Shown piece after piece: positions 8,504 through 16,480 of a stretch of 64,000 nt of DNA. The position numbers and the translations under genes were made by a program. Origin of the DNA: Ohtaekwangia kribbensis. Its GTDB lineage: Bacteria; Bacteroidota; Bacteroidia; Cytophagales; Cyclobacteriaceae. The number at the start of each line of letters is the position of its first letter. The stretch's first letter is position 1. The notes beneath the pieces were generated by a model. It was not told where the DNA came from, searched no databases, and was given only the letters and a program-made list of their open reading frames with translations. The stretch covers positions 434,001-498,000 of the forward strand of contig NZ_JBHTKA010000008.1 in assembly GCF_042676245.1 (NCBI RefSeq), given 5' to 3'.

Positions 8504-8887
8504 CTACTTCTTTACCTTAAGTGCATCCTGATTTCGCTTCACATTATACTTCACAATCTTACCTATCAGCGTTAACGGTAGTGGTTCATGCAGTGGAATC
8601 CGCATGGTGCTTTTATCGCCTTCGTATCTCACCAGTAGTTTCTTGAATGAATCGTCACCGCGTGGCACCGGATATATACCGATGTGATTTTTATAGGCAG
8701 CAAAATGTATCAGGTTACCATTCAGTATAAATGTGGGCATGGCATACTTTATAGTTTCCTCCGCTTTCGGTGCCGCCTTCCGAATCGTACCTCTTATACT
8801 CTCCAACAGCTTTTGAACATCCGCGGGAAAAGCTGCAATGTACTCGTCAATGCCTGTAAACTTGGTTATATTCTTCGTGTTTTCCAT
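8504..8887 (-). CDS. DUF1801 / YdhG-like protein
   Basis: The product has 127 residues, the usual size for this family. Recognisable parts are TGIDEYIAAFPADVQKLLESIR, the APKAEETIKYAMPTF segment typical of DUF1801, and IHFAAYKNHIGIYP. The fold is related to the frataxin-like iron chaperone YdhG/Fra described in Firmicutes, but most members have no proven function. No signal peptide or membrane segment is present, so it should be cytoplasmic. It is transcribed away from the GAF-PAS-PAS gene and convergent with the EF-hand-like lipoprotein. Confidence 0.85.
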   Translation of the reverse strand: MENTKNITKFTGIDEYIAAFPADVQKLLESIRGTIRKAAPKAEETIKYAMPTFILNGNLIHFAAYKNHIGIYPVPRGDDSFKKLLVRYEGDKSTMRIPLHEPLPLTLIGKIVKYNVKRNQDALKVKK

Positions 8888-9280
8888 GATTCGTTTGCTT
8901 ATGTGGTATAGATCAAAATTACTCTACAGTAAATAATGTCACGATCCGGAAACGCGACATCGATCGGGTCAAATGCGACAACGTTTACACTCACATGGGT
9001 GCACAATCGTTATAGAAACGGAACAAAATATCTCAAATTAAGACAACCATCGCCAAACAAAACCAATCGCTACGTGTTATAACAGTTATAATGAACCGCG
9101 AAAAGGCATGCAAAAAGCAATAATGTATATCGTTACAAAATATAGTTTGGCATCGGAGCAGCGGAGTCAAAGCACATTTTTGAACCCGGCATTACAATTG
9201 GATCTAAGCTTTATGAGGTTACACTCCCCCGTACAACAACCTCTTATGCATCATAATTTTTTATTACCAAGTTAATCAAC
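8888..9280. other. Divergent intergenic region with a spaced direct repeat
   Basis: This 393-base gap separates the divergent DUF1801 and GAF-PAS-PAS genes. I find no convincing small gene. It holds a 12-base imperfect direct repeat, AACGCGACATCG (8951-8962) and AATGCGACAACG (8972-8983), 10 of 12 bases alike and exactly 21 bases apart, and a shorter repeat GTTATAA..GTTATAA near 9079. No exact TAnnTTTG element was seen. Confidence 0.4.
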
Positions 9281-10876
9281 ATGAAACTACTATTTCAACA
9301 GAAAGCTCTGAAGGAAGTCAGGAGTGGACTTGAACGTCAACTGGAGCAAGCTAAAAAAGCATCTGCTTTTATTAAGGAAATTGAGAAGGGGAATCTGGCG
9401 ATTGATGTATCAGAAGAACTACTCGATAGCGAGTTGGGAGCATCTCTCACATCCATCAAAAATCATCTTGCCAAATTATCGCAGGAAGAACACGAACGAA
9501 ACTGGCTCAATGTAGGGCTGGCGAAGTTTGCAGATATACTTCGTAATAAAGAATCCCTCGACTTGCAAAAACTGTCTGACGATATACTCAGCAACCTCAT
9601 TAAATATGTAGAAGCCAATCAGGGAGCGCTCTTCGTTCTGGAGGGTGAGGGCGATGATGCATACCTGGATATGATTGCATGCTATGCTTACGATCGCAAG
9701 AAGTATGTATCAAACAAGGTAAATCTGGGCGAAGGTCTTGTAGGACAGTGTGTACTGGAACGAGAGACTATATATATGACTCAAACGCCTGCCGGTTACG
9801 TAAAGATCACTTCCGGTTTGGGACAGGCCGCGCCAAAATCTATTCTTATATCACCACTGCTCATTAACGAGAAAGTTTTTGGTGTACTTGAGCTCGCTTC
9901 GTTTCATGAATTTCCAGCGCACAAGATTGACTTCATCCGGAAGCTGTCGGAGAATATAGCGGCCAGCATCAAACACGTTAAGGAAAGCGAGCGCATATTA
10001 TCATTACTAAGTGCAAGTCAGCAACAAGCCGAAGAGATGCGTGCGCAGGAAGAAGAAATGCGCCAGAATATGGAAGAGTTGCAGGCTACACAAGAGGAAA
10101 TGCAGCGTAAAAGCGATGCGCTTAATAAAGCTTCTGCTGAAATGATGAGTATTCTTAATGGTATTAACGCTACCATGGCTACTATAGAATTTACACCGGA
10201 CGGGCATATTCTCCATGCAAATTCAATCTTTCTGAGAACCATGAATTACAGGCTTGAGGAAATTACCGGCATGCATCACCGGAGGTTTGTTCCGAATGAT
10301 ATACTACATTCGAACGAGTATAAAACTTTCTGGAATCGCCTTGCGGCTGGAGAATCGATCAAAGGTGTATTCAAGCGGCTGTCGCAGGATGGACAAATCA
10401 AATGGCTGAATGCTATTTACAATCCTATATTGGACGCGGCCGGCAATGTTATAAAGATCGTAAAATTTGCCACCGATATAACCCATGAACAGGAAATGAT
10501 GGCTGAGAGCAAAGGTGTTATTGAAGGCATCAACGCAACAATGGCCATTATTGAATTTACTCCCCATGGAACTGTACTCACGGCAAATGAGAACTTTCTC
10601 AGAACAATGGAGTATCGTCTCGAAGATATAGCAGGACACCACCACCACAAGTTTGTTCCGGAAGATATACGGGTGCAGGATGACTACAGGACTTTCTGGA
10701 GAGACCTTGCGGCTGGTAAAGCTACAAAAGGTGTTTTCAGGCGCCTTACAGCATCGGGCAAAACTGTATGGCTAAATGCAATCTACAATCCGATTCTTAA
10801 TGCCAATGGTGAAGTGGTGAAGGTCACCAAGTTTGCAACCGAGGTTGTAAAAGCTACAGAAATGGCGGCCGCTTGA
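9281..10876 (+). CDS. GAF-PAS-PAS sensor protein without output domain
   Basis: The product has 531 residues: a helical N-terminus (1-65), a GAF domain (about 70-210, with LGEGLVGQCVLERETIYM and a PLLINEKVFGVLELAS strand), a coiled coil rich in Glu/Gln/Met (about 230-285, EEMRAQEEEMRQNMEELQ), then two PAS domains (about 290-405 and 410-525) repeated with a 122-residue period. Each PAS ends in WLNAIYNPIL followed by a KFAT segment, the pattern found in the paired PAS domains of PAS-type chemotaxis receptors and BdlA. No kinase, GGDEF, receptor signalling domain or membrane helix follows; the protein stops just after the second PAS. It may act as a soluble sensor through a partner (inference). 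A strong hairpin lies after the stop. Confidence 0.8.
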   Translation: MKLLFQQKALKEVRSGLERQLEQAKKASAFIKEIEKGNLAIDVSEELLDSELGASLTSIKNHLAKLSQEEHERNWLNVGLAKFADILRNKESLDLQKLSDDILSNLIKYVEANQGALFVLEGEGDDAYLDMIACYAYDRKKYVSNKVNLGEGLVGQCVLERETIYMTQTPAGYVKITSGLGQAAPKSILISPLLINEKVFGVLELASFHEFPAHKIDFIRKLSENIAASIKHVKESERILSLLSASQQQAEEMRAQEEEMRQNMEELQATQEEMQRKSDALNKASAEMMSILNGINATMATIEFTPDGHILHANSIFLRTMNYRLEEITGMHHRRFVPNDILHSNEYKTFWNRLAAGESIKGVFKRLSQDGQIKWLNAIYNPILDAAGNVIKIVKFATDITHEQEMMAESKGVIEGINATMAIIEFTPHGTVLTANENFLRTMEYRLEDIAGHHHHKFVPEDIRVQDDYRTFWRDLAAGKATKGVFRRLTASGKTVWLNAIYNPILNANGEVVKVTKFATEVVKATEMAAA

Positions 10877-10883
10877 TAAGAAA

Positions 10884-10918
10884 ATACTTACGGCAGTAAC
10901 ACTCACTGCTGTAAGTAT
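10884..10918. terminator. Hairpin between convergent genes
   Basis: Bases 10884-10897 (ATACTTACGGCAGT) pair with 10905-10918, 13 of 14 positions, around a 7-base loop. It sits between the stops of the GAF-PAS-PAS gene and the minus-strand DUF6892-like gene, and so could end both transcripts. Confidence 0.7.
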
Positions 10919-10927
10919 CTATACCGA

Positions 10928-11836
10928 TTAATATAAATCCACGTCTATACCTTTTACACGAAATTCTTCGCGTATAGCATCTATATTCTCATCGTAAAAT
11001 ATTTCCATTTTTTTCAGGTTCTTAAAATGGTCAGCATCTTCGAATGAGCGAATATTGAATACATCATCTTCGCCACTCCAGAAGGCGATCATGTTCATGT
11101 ATATATCATTGCCGCCATCCTGTATAATCTCCGTTATCTCGTCAGCATACTTCCTGTCGATCTCCAGTTTCTCAAAGTATTCTTTTACTTCAGGAATAAT
11201 GTCGTAGCCTTCGCTGTTTACATCGATCGCACGTTCGTTGTATCGCTTGGCAAACTCAAATATATCGAAGGCAGGTTTGAGCAATTCCTTTTCATACATT
11301 AGCACCTGTATAATTGCCAGTTTAAAATTGAAATCTTTAAACTCAATCTTTTCACCAGCGATGGGTGTAAATTTATACCGGTCCGGGTCTCCTATCGGCT
11401 CCGGTGCCTTCACTTCAGAAATTTCTATCGCTGCAATAGCACCTGATTCATTCAGATCTATAAATATGTGGTTTACACCAAGCGTGATCTCCATGGAATC
11501 ATCGTGCTCATCCTTTCGCTCCACACAAATGGCAGCATAGTCCTGATCGCCTATTTCTAATTTACCGGTATACAGTGACGATGGTGTAAAATTATACTCT
11601 CTGTGTTTTAAAAAGTCCAGACCCAACGCCTGCACATTTACTTTATCACTGGAGTATGCACGTATTCCCAGATCATGCCAGGTATAAACCGTATTGTACT
11701 TGCCTTTAAATACAGCCGGTGTAGTACCAAGTATGTCTTTTAAAGTTTGCAACGGTACAGGTATTGTAAAGTGACTTTCATCGATACGTACATCATGATC
11801 GCTTACGACTATTTCTGAAACTGATTTGTAGCCCAT
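10928..11836 (-). CDS. DUF6892-like protein of unknown function
   Basis: The product has 302 residues with no signal peptide. The N-terminal half is beta-rich (residues about 10-130, VYTWHDLGIRAYSS, ITLGVNHIFIDL). The second half contains FKDFNFKLAIIQVLMYEKELL and FDIFEFAKRYN, which I recall from DUF6892 proteins; the assignment is from memory and moderate. The C-terminus repeats an acidic pattern (MNMIAFWSGEDDVFNI..FEDADHFKNLKKMEIFY). Its start codon at 11836 directly follows the T-run of a hairpin terminator, leaving no room for a ribosome-binding site if transcription came from upstream. Function unknown; such proteins are sometimes near toxin-immunity genes, but nothing here shows that. 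Confidence 0.6.
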   Translation of the reverse strand: MGYKSVSEIVVSDHDVRIDESHFTIPVPLQTLKDILGTTPAVFKGKYNTVYTWHDLGIRAYSSDKVNVQALGLDFLKHREYNFTPSSLYTGKLEIGDQDYAAICVERKDEHDDSMEITLGVNHIFIDLNESGAIAAIEISEVKAPEPIGDPDRYKFTPIAGEKIEFKDFNFKLAIIQVLMYEKELLKPAFDIFEFAKRYNERAIDVNSEGYDIIPEVKEYFEKLEIDRKYADEITEIIQDGGNDIYMNMIAFWSGEDDVFNIRSFEDADHFKNLKKMEIFYDENIDAIREEFRVKGIDVDLY

Positions 11837-11864
11837 AAAAAAAAGCCCGGATATTTATCCGGGC
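11837..11864 (-). terminator. Rho-independent terminator of the hexosaminidase gene
   Basis: On the minus strand a perfect 9-bp stem (GCCCGGATA / TATCCGGGC, 11845-11864, 2-base loop) is followed by eight T residues (11844-11837). The T-run ends exactly at the ATG of the next gene (11836). Confidence 0.8.
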
Positions 11865-11892
11865 AATTTATAGCAGTACGTTATATTTACGC

Positions 11893-13800
11893 TTACTTCC
11901 TTATTCTTTTTTCAAGATCTTCCGTTTTCAACGTAATCAACCTCCCTGCAGGCTCACCTTTACGATAAGTGATAATGCGCAGATTATCGGCACCTGTCGG
12001 AAATTCAAATGCAGTACTATACCGTGGCGAATATTGATTAGGAATTGTATTATCAACGGTATAGAAGATATCGAGTTCCGGTACTTCTGATGCAAGATCG
12101 ATCATGATTTTACCTTGTGGACTCTTCTTTACGGTAATGATGGGATCGTACATACTCGGAGCATAGTTTATATGCGCTTCATCCATGCGTTTAAAGTGTT
12201 CTTCTACCCGTGTTACAAAGTTTGGCCAGTCTTTTTGTTTCTCCGGTGTCCAGAATGCTTCTGCCATAGCAAGCGCACGCGGGTATATCATATACTCGGC
12301 ATGCGCCTCTGTGGGTATCTGTTCTGTCCACAAGTTGCCTTGCGCCCCCAGCACATACGTTGAATCCATTTCAGCAGGAACCAGGTCAAAGGTATATACT
12401 TCCTTCAATCGCGAGCTGCCATATACCGGAGGCTCAATAGATCGTTCCCCCTGGTACATATCGAGATAATATACCGGTGCCGGACTCATCACAACGGGAT
12501 GTTTGAGGTGTGCAGCTTCTATACCTCCTTTGGTACCGCGCCAGCTCATCACGGCAGCACCCGGTGCGATACCGCCTTCCAATATCTCGTCCCACCCGAT
12601 CATCTTCTTTTTCTTATTCTGAATGATCTTGCCAACACGTTTCACAAAGTAAGATTGTAGCTCCTCACCATTCTTCAGATTATTTTTCTTCATGAACGCC
12701 TGCACGTTTTTGTCGCGCTCCCAAAAACCTTTATAGCATTCGTCACCGCCCATGTGTATATATTCAAACGGGAATAATGCGGCTACTTCGGTAAATACTT
12801 TATCCAGGAACTGATATACCTTTTCATCGGTAGGATCAAGTGTATTATCGAGGTGCATTTCGAATTTGCCATTGCCAAACCACGTTGAGAAACTCGATCC
12901 CGGGTTTACCCGCAGCGTTGTATCGTTGGTAACCGAAAGGTCCGGATACGAAGCCAGTGCTGCCATACTATGACCGGGCACATCTATTTCCGGAAGTACT
13001 TCTATATAGCGCTCCTTTGCATACTGCACAATTTCTTTTATATCCTGCTGCGTATAGAAGCCGCCATAGGTAGCCAACTCACCAGGCTTAGGCGCATCGT
13101 TACTGCCGAACGTACCAACACGCGGCACACGCCATGCACCAACCGAAGTTAAGCGCGGCAGACTTTTTATTTCAATACGCCAGCCGTTGTCATCGGTAAG
13201 ATGCCAATGGAAACGATTCATTTTATACTTAGCCATGCGATCTATATATTTCTTTACATATTCTTTAGAAAAGAAGTGTCGGCTTACATCAAACATTTGT
13301 CCTCGCCAGCTAAAGCGAGGGTAATCTACAATTGTAACTGCAGGCACCTTCCACTCAGCATCTTTTACCAGGGAAGAAGACTCTATTTCGGGCGGCAAAA
13401 GTTGCAACAAGGTTTGCACACCGTAAAATATACCGGCCGGTGTATTCGCGTTTATCTCAGCTTTACCAGCCACTGTATGTAGAGTATATCCTTCCTGTCC
13501 GAGGCGCGCATCCGGTTTTGCGTTGAGCTGAAGTATGACATGTGCCGTGTTTGACTCAGCTACTGTTAATATATACCCGGTAGCAGGTTTTACTTTGTCA
13601 ACGAGGTACTGGGCAATGCGTGCTACTTCCGGTTGTTTGGCGGGTACACCTACCGTTGTAGTGCTGGTGAACAGAAAGTGACCAGTCTCCTGCCGCAAGC
13701 TTACCGGAGCAGGAATAAGAGAAATGTTTTGTGCTGTTGCCTGGGCAAACCACACGCAGCAGGCAATGCATAACACACCTCGTAAAGTTCGAAATTTCAT
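11893..13800 (-). CDS. Beta-N-acetylhexosaminidase, GH20
   Basis: The ATG at 13800 (MKFRTLRGVLCIACCVWFAQATAQ, a signal peptide) is preferred to the open frame reaching 13881, giving 635 residues. Order: an N-terminal GH20b-like domain (about residues 30-150, ISLIPAPVSLRQ), the TIM barrel (about 160-510) with FSWRGQMFDVSRHF, HWHLTDDNGWRIEI and the catalytic Asp-Glu pair in HMGGDECYKG, then a C-terminal beta domain like that of chitobiase (ITVKKSPQGKI..IFYTVDNTIPN). GH20 enzymes remove terminal GlcNAc or GalNAc from chitin oligomers, peptidoglycan fragments or glycoconjugates. The signal peptide places it in the periplasm or outside. It ends at its own terminator at 11845-11864. Confidence 0.93.
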   Translation of the reverse strand: MKFRTLRGVLCIACCVWFAQATAQNISLIPAPVSLRQETGHFLFTSTTTVGVPAKQPEVARIAQYLVDKVKPATGYILTVAESNTAHVILQLNAKPDARLGQEGYTLHTVAGKAEINANTPAGIFYGVQTLLQLLPPEIESSSLVKDAEWKVPAVTIVDYPRFSWRGQMFDVSRHFFSKEYVKKYIDRMAKYKMNRFHWHLTDDNGWRIEIKSLPRLTSVGAWRVPRVGTFGSNDAPKPGELATYGGFYTQQDIKEIVQYAKERYIEVLPEIDVPGHSMAALASYPDLSVTNDTTLRVNPGSSFSTWFGNGKFEMHLDNTLDPTDEKVYQFLDKVFTEVAALFPFEYIHMGGDECYKGFWERDKNVQAFMKKNNLKNGEELQSYFVKRVGKIIQNKKKKMIGWDEILEGGIAPGAAVMSWRGTKGGIEAAHLKHPVVMSPAPVYYLDMYQGERSIEPPVYGSSRLKEVYTFDLVPAEMDSTYVLGAQGNLWTEQIPTEAHAEYMIYPRALAMAEAFWTPEKQKDWPNFVTRVEEHFKRMDEAHINYAPSMYDPIITVKKSPQGKIMIDLASEVPELDIFYTVDNTIPNQYSPRYSTAFEFPTGADNLRIITYRKGEPAGRLITLKTEDLEKRIRK

Positions 13801-13918
13801 GGTTGTAGTTGGGGTTTGTAAGGCAACCAAGTTAAGCACTTTCGTGCAGCGATGAAAAAATTTTACATGTGCCGGGAGCACACACTTTTTAGCGGCAGGT
13901 GAAATAGCTGCGGGTGTA

Positions 13919-13970
13919 AGCTTTGAGCTGCGAGACGGTAATTGTCTTCTCGGTGCCAGCTACAGGTTGC
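13919..13970. repeat. REP-like element copy, related to the 48.3-48.5 kb palindrome
   Basis: AGCTTTGAGCTGCGAGA (13919-13935) is identical to the reverse complement of 48485-48501. A diverged GCAAGCTGCTGG-like segment follows here (near 13957-13972) as it does there, in the same order. Both copies sit just 3' of a minus-strand gene. Confidence 0.4.
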
Positions 13971-13977
13971 TGGTGGA

Positions 13978-15066
13978 TTATTTGTTTGTCGCTGTGAATT
14001 TATAAACGCGCTTCTCGAAAGTTTTTAAGTTGGTGGATACAACAAGGAAGTGATTGATTCCTTTGTCGAGATAATCGCCAATGTAGATCTTTTGTTGTTG
14101 GTCGTGCCTGGCATTGAACACAAAGGTGTTTTGCTTTAGAACAACATCACGCATTTCATCGATCAGCATCAATTGGACTTTAGTTCCGGTCTTATAGTCT
14201 AATGAAACATGAAGATAGGGATCAAGACTTGCTAATGGACGGAATGTAACCAACTCACGATCGAGGACTTCTTTTAATTGGCTATCTTTATAGACGGCTA
14301 TAACTTCGTAGGTATATATACCGGCTTCTGAAAGCACATCTGTTGCTGAATAATTTGTGATATACTTTCCTGCCGTATTCAAAACAGGAGCAAATACAGC
14401 AACAGGCAAAGCAGCTTCGCCTTTACGTTTCCGGAATACTTCAAATCGCTCCAGCGTTTGTAGCAAAGACTCAGAGGCTGTCCAATGCAGATCAACTACT
14501 TTGCCGGTAACATCTGCCTTTAGTGATAACGTGTCAAGACTTTCAGATGTGTACAGAAAGCCTTTGGGGTTTGAGCTGAATTGTATTTCAAACTTGCAGA
14601 AGTCACCCAGGAAGCCATCGATGTTTACGAAGTAGTCATTACCTGCTAACAGCGAATCGATTTCTATGAAAACATCATCGCCTTCAATTTTGGGTATACA
14701 CTTCAGTACCTGATATTGCTCAGTAGTGCATGGATTGCCTTGCAGTATAATAGCCTGAATACCCCGTGCATCACGACATGCCAGTGATGCTATATTTAAG
14801 TAATATTTACCTGATTGATTCACACGAAACGTAAACCACTGATCGTTGTGATAGATCAGACATTTATTGGTGAGAGCCTTGAGTGATTTATTGACACAAT
14901 CCCACTCAACTGTGGCATGATCGGTAGATGATTCTGTATATGCAGCATCCTGCATCAATCGCGAACCATTCTGAATGTTATTGTTTGTGACTTGTGCCGT
15001 GCCTGCCCCTGCACTGCAGAGCATTGCATATATACCTGCGATGATTCTGCTTTTATAGCAACGCAT
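13978..15066 (-). CDS. Secreted protein with a fibronectin type III-like domain
   Basis: The product has 362 residues with a signal peptide (MRCYKSRIIAGIYAMLCSAGAGTAQ is the approximate extent, cleavage after AQ). Residues about 45-170 look like a beta-sandwich similar to pre-peptidase C-terminal domains (WFTFRVNQSGKYYLNI, VFIEIDSLLAGNDYFVNIDG). Residues about 185-275 fit an FN3-like fold: VVDLHWTASESLL, FEVFRKR and GIYTYEVIAVYKD. The last 80 residues are beta-rich, perhaps a second small domain. No enzyme motif is visible, so it is probably a surface or periplasmic structural protein. It begins 5 bases after the helicase stop and is likely co-transcribed with it, though the functional link is unclear. 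Confidence 0.65.
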   Translation of the reverse strand: MRCYKSRIIAGIYAMLCSAGAGTAQVTNNNIQNGSRLMQDAAYTESSTDHATVEWDCVNKSLKALTNKCLIYHNDQWFTFRVNQSGKYYLNIASLACRDARGIQAIILQGNPCTTEQYQVLKCIPKIEGDDVFIEIDSLLAGNDYFVNIDGFLGDFCKFEIQFSSNPKGFLYTSESLDTLSLKADVTGKVVDLHWTASESLLQTLERFEVFRKRKGEAALPVAVFAPVLNTAGKYITNYSATDVLSEAGIYTYEVIAVYKDSQLKEVLDRELVTFRPLASLDPYLHVSLDYKTGTKVQLMLIDEMRDVVLKQNTFVFNARHDQQQKIYIGDYLDKGINHFLVVSTNLKTFEKRVYKFTATNK

Positions 15067-15071
15067 ATAAA

Positions 15072-16460
15072 TTACCGCGGTCTTCTTTTATCAGGTTTCT
15101 TCCTGTCCTCCCGGTTTATATCGGGTCGCTTTCTGTCGTCACGTTTATTCTTTACTTTTTGTTTGCCAACGCGGGCCTTGCTTTCATTCTTTTTTGCCTC
15201 GATACGTTTTGCATCTTTCTTCTCGTGAAACGCTCCTTTAAAGGCCGGATCGTCTCTGCGCTTCTGATCATCAATCGCTTTGTTTATTTCCTGCTTTTCT
15301 TCGAAAGATGTTTTCTCTACAAACACTTCAGCGGGTAAATCCTTTGCCTGTATTTTCTCGCGAATCAGCTTTTCAATTTTTTCAATATGATATTCTTCTG
15401 CGCGGTTTACGAATGTAATCGCTTTGCCATCCTGAAACGCACGACCTGTTCTACCAATACGATGCACGTAGTCTTCGTATAGTATAGGTACATCAAAGTT
15501 TATAACATGTGATACCTTCGTCACATCTATACCACGGGCCGTTACATCAGTCGATACAAGCACACGCAACTTGCCTTCTTTAAATTCATTAACGGCATTG
15601 ATACGACTGTTCTGCCCTTTGTTCGAGTGTATCACGCGCACCGGGCCGAGATCTTTACGTTCAATGAACTTGAAAACATTTTCAGCATTCTCCTTCGTGC
15701 GGGTAAAAATCATCACGCGGTTAAAGTCTTCTTTATTCCGGAGCAGGTATTCTATAAAGTTGATCTTCGTTTTAATGTTGGGTACATGATACAACTCCTG
15801 CTCTACCTGCCGGGCCGGTGTAGCCTGTGGCGTTATCTCAACTCTTACTGGAAATTCCAGGAACTCGCCCGAGAGTCGCTCCACTTTCTCCGGAAATGTA
15901 GCCGAGAACAAAAGGTTCTGACGCTTGCTCGGAATCACTTCAAAAATTTTACGAAGCTGTGGCATAAAGCCCATGTCCATCATACGATCAGCTTCATCCA
16001 GCACGAGCATTTTAAATTGCTTTACCGGAATCTCACCCCGCAGGTAAAGTTCGGTAAAGCGCCCGGGAGTAGATATCAATATATCGACACCTTGCTGAAT
16101 GCTTTCAATTTGTGCTTTCGGACCTATACCTCCGTAGATCGGCAGTATACGCAGGTCAGTATATTTAGCGAGTAGTTTTGTGTGTTCCGCCAATTGAATG
16201 GTTAGCTCTTTTGTCGGTGCAAGAATCAACGCACGCGGCTCCGTGCCTTGTGCATACTTGATCTTCATGAGCAGCGGTAAAAGATAGGCAGCCGTTTTAC
16301 CGGTGCCGGTCTGCGCAATGCCAATTACTTCCTGCCCCGCGAGGATAATGGGAATACATTTCTGCTGGATTTCCGTGGGGTGCACAAAACCCAGGTCGGA
16401 AACTGCGTTGAGTAATTGTTTATTGAGATTAAATTCTTCGAAAGTTGTAATGGCAGACAC
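15072..16460 (-). CDS. DEAD-box RNA helicase, RhlE-like
   Basis: The product has 462 residues with all helicase motifs in order: Q-motif (GFVHPTEIQ), motif I AQTGTGKT, Ia PTKEL, GG, TPGR, motif II DEAD, motif III SAT, then RVLVSTDVTARGID and the HRIGRTGRA motif VI. The tail from about residue 380 is rich in Lys, Arg, Asp and Glu and probably binds RNA, as in other RhlE proteins. Such helicases remodel RNA in ribosome assembly and decay, especially in the cold. Its start codon is only 20 bases from the divergent dihydroorotase start; the FN3 gene follows after 5 bases. Confidence 0.93.
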   Translation of the reverse strand: MSAITTFEEFNLNKQLLNAVSDLGFVHPTEIQQKCIPIILAGQEVIGIAQTGTGKTAAYLLPLLMKIKYAQGTEPRALILAPTKELTIQLAEHTKLLAKYTDLRILPIYGGIGPKAQIESIQQGVDILISTPGRFTELYLRGEIPVKQFKMLVLDEADRMMDMGFMPQLRKIFEVIPSKRQNLLFSATFPEKVERLSGEFLEFPVRVEITPQATPARQVEQELYHVPNIKTKINFIEYLLRNKEDFNRVMIFTRTKENAENVFKFIERKDLGPVRVIHSNKGQNSRINAVNEFKEGKLRVLVSTDVTARGIDVTKVSHVINFDVPILYEDYVHRIGRTGRAFQDGKAITFVNRAEEYHIEKIEKLIREKIQAKDLPAEVFVEKTSFEEKQEINKAIDDQKRRDDPAFKGAFHEKKDAKRIEAKKNESKARVGKQKVKNKRDDRKRPDINREDRKKPDKRRPR

Positions 16461-16475
16461 TTGGTTCTAATTTTA
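16445..16475 (+). promoter_or_regulatory. Possible promoter of the dihydroorotase gene
   Basis: TTG (16445-16447), 20 bases, then TAATTTTA (16468-16475), which matches TAnnTTTG at 7 of 8 positions. It lies within and just ahead of the opposing helicase start and would place transcription initiation almost at the ATG at 16481. Inference only. Confidence 0.3.
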
Positions 16476-16480
16476 CTGCG

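Noticed and set aside
15627..16175. 182-residue plus-strand frame inside the DEAD-box helicase
   Set aside because: Lies antisense to a gene with all helicase motifs; a shadow of its codon pattern.
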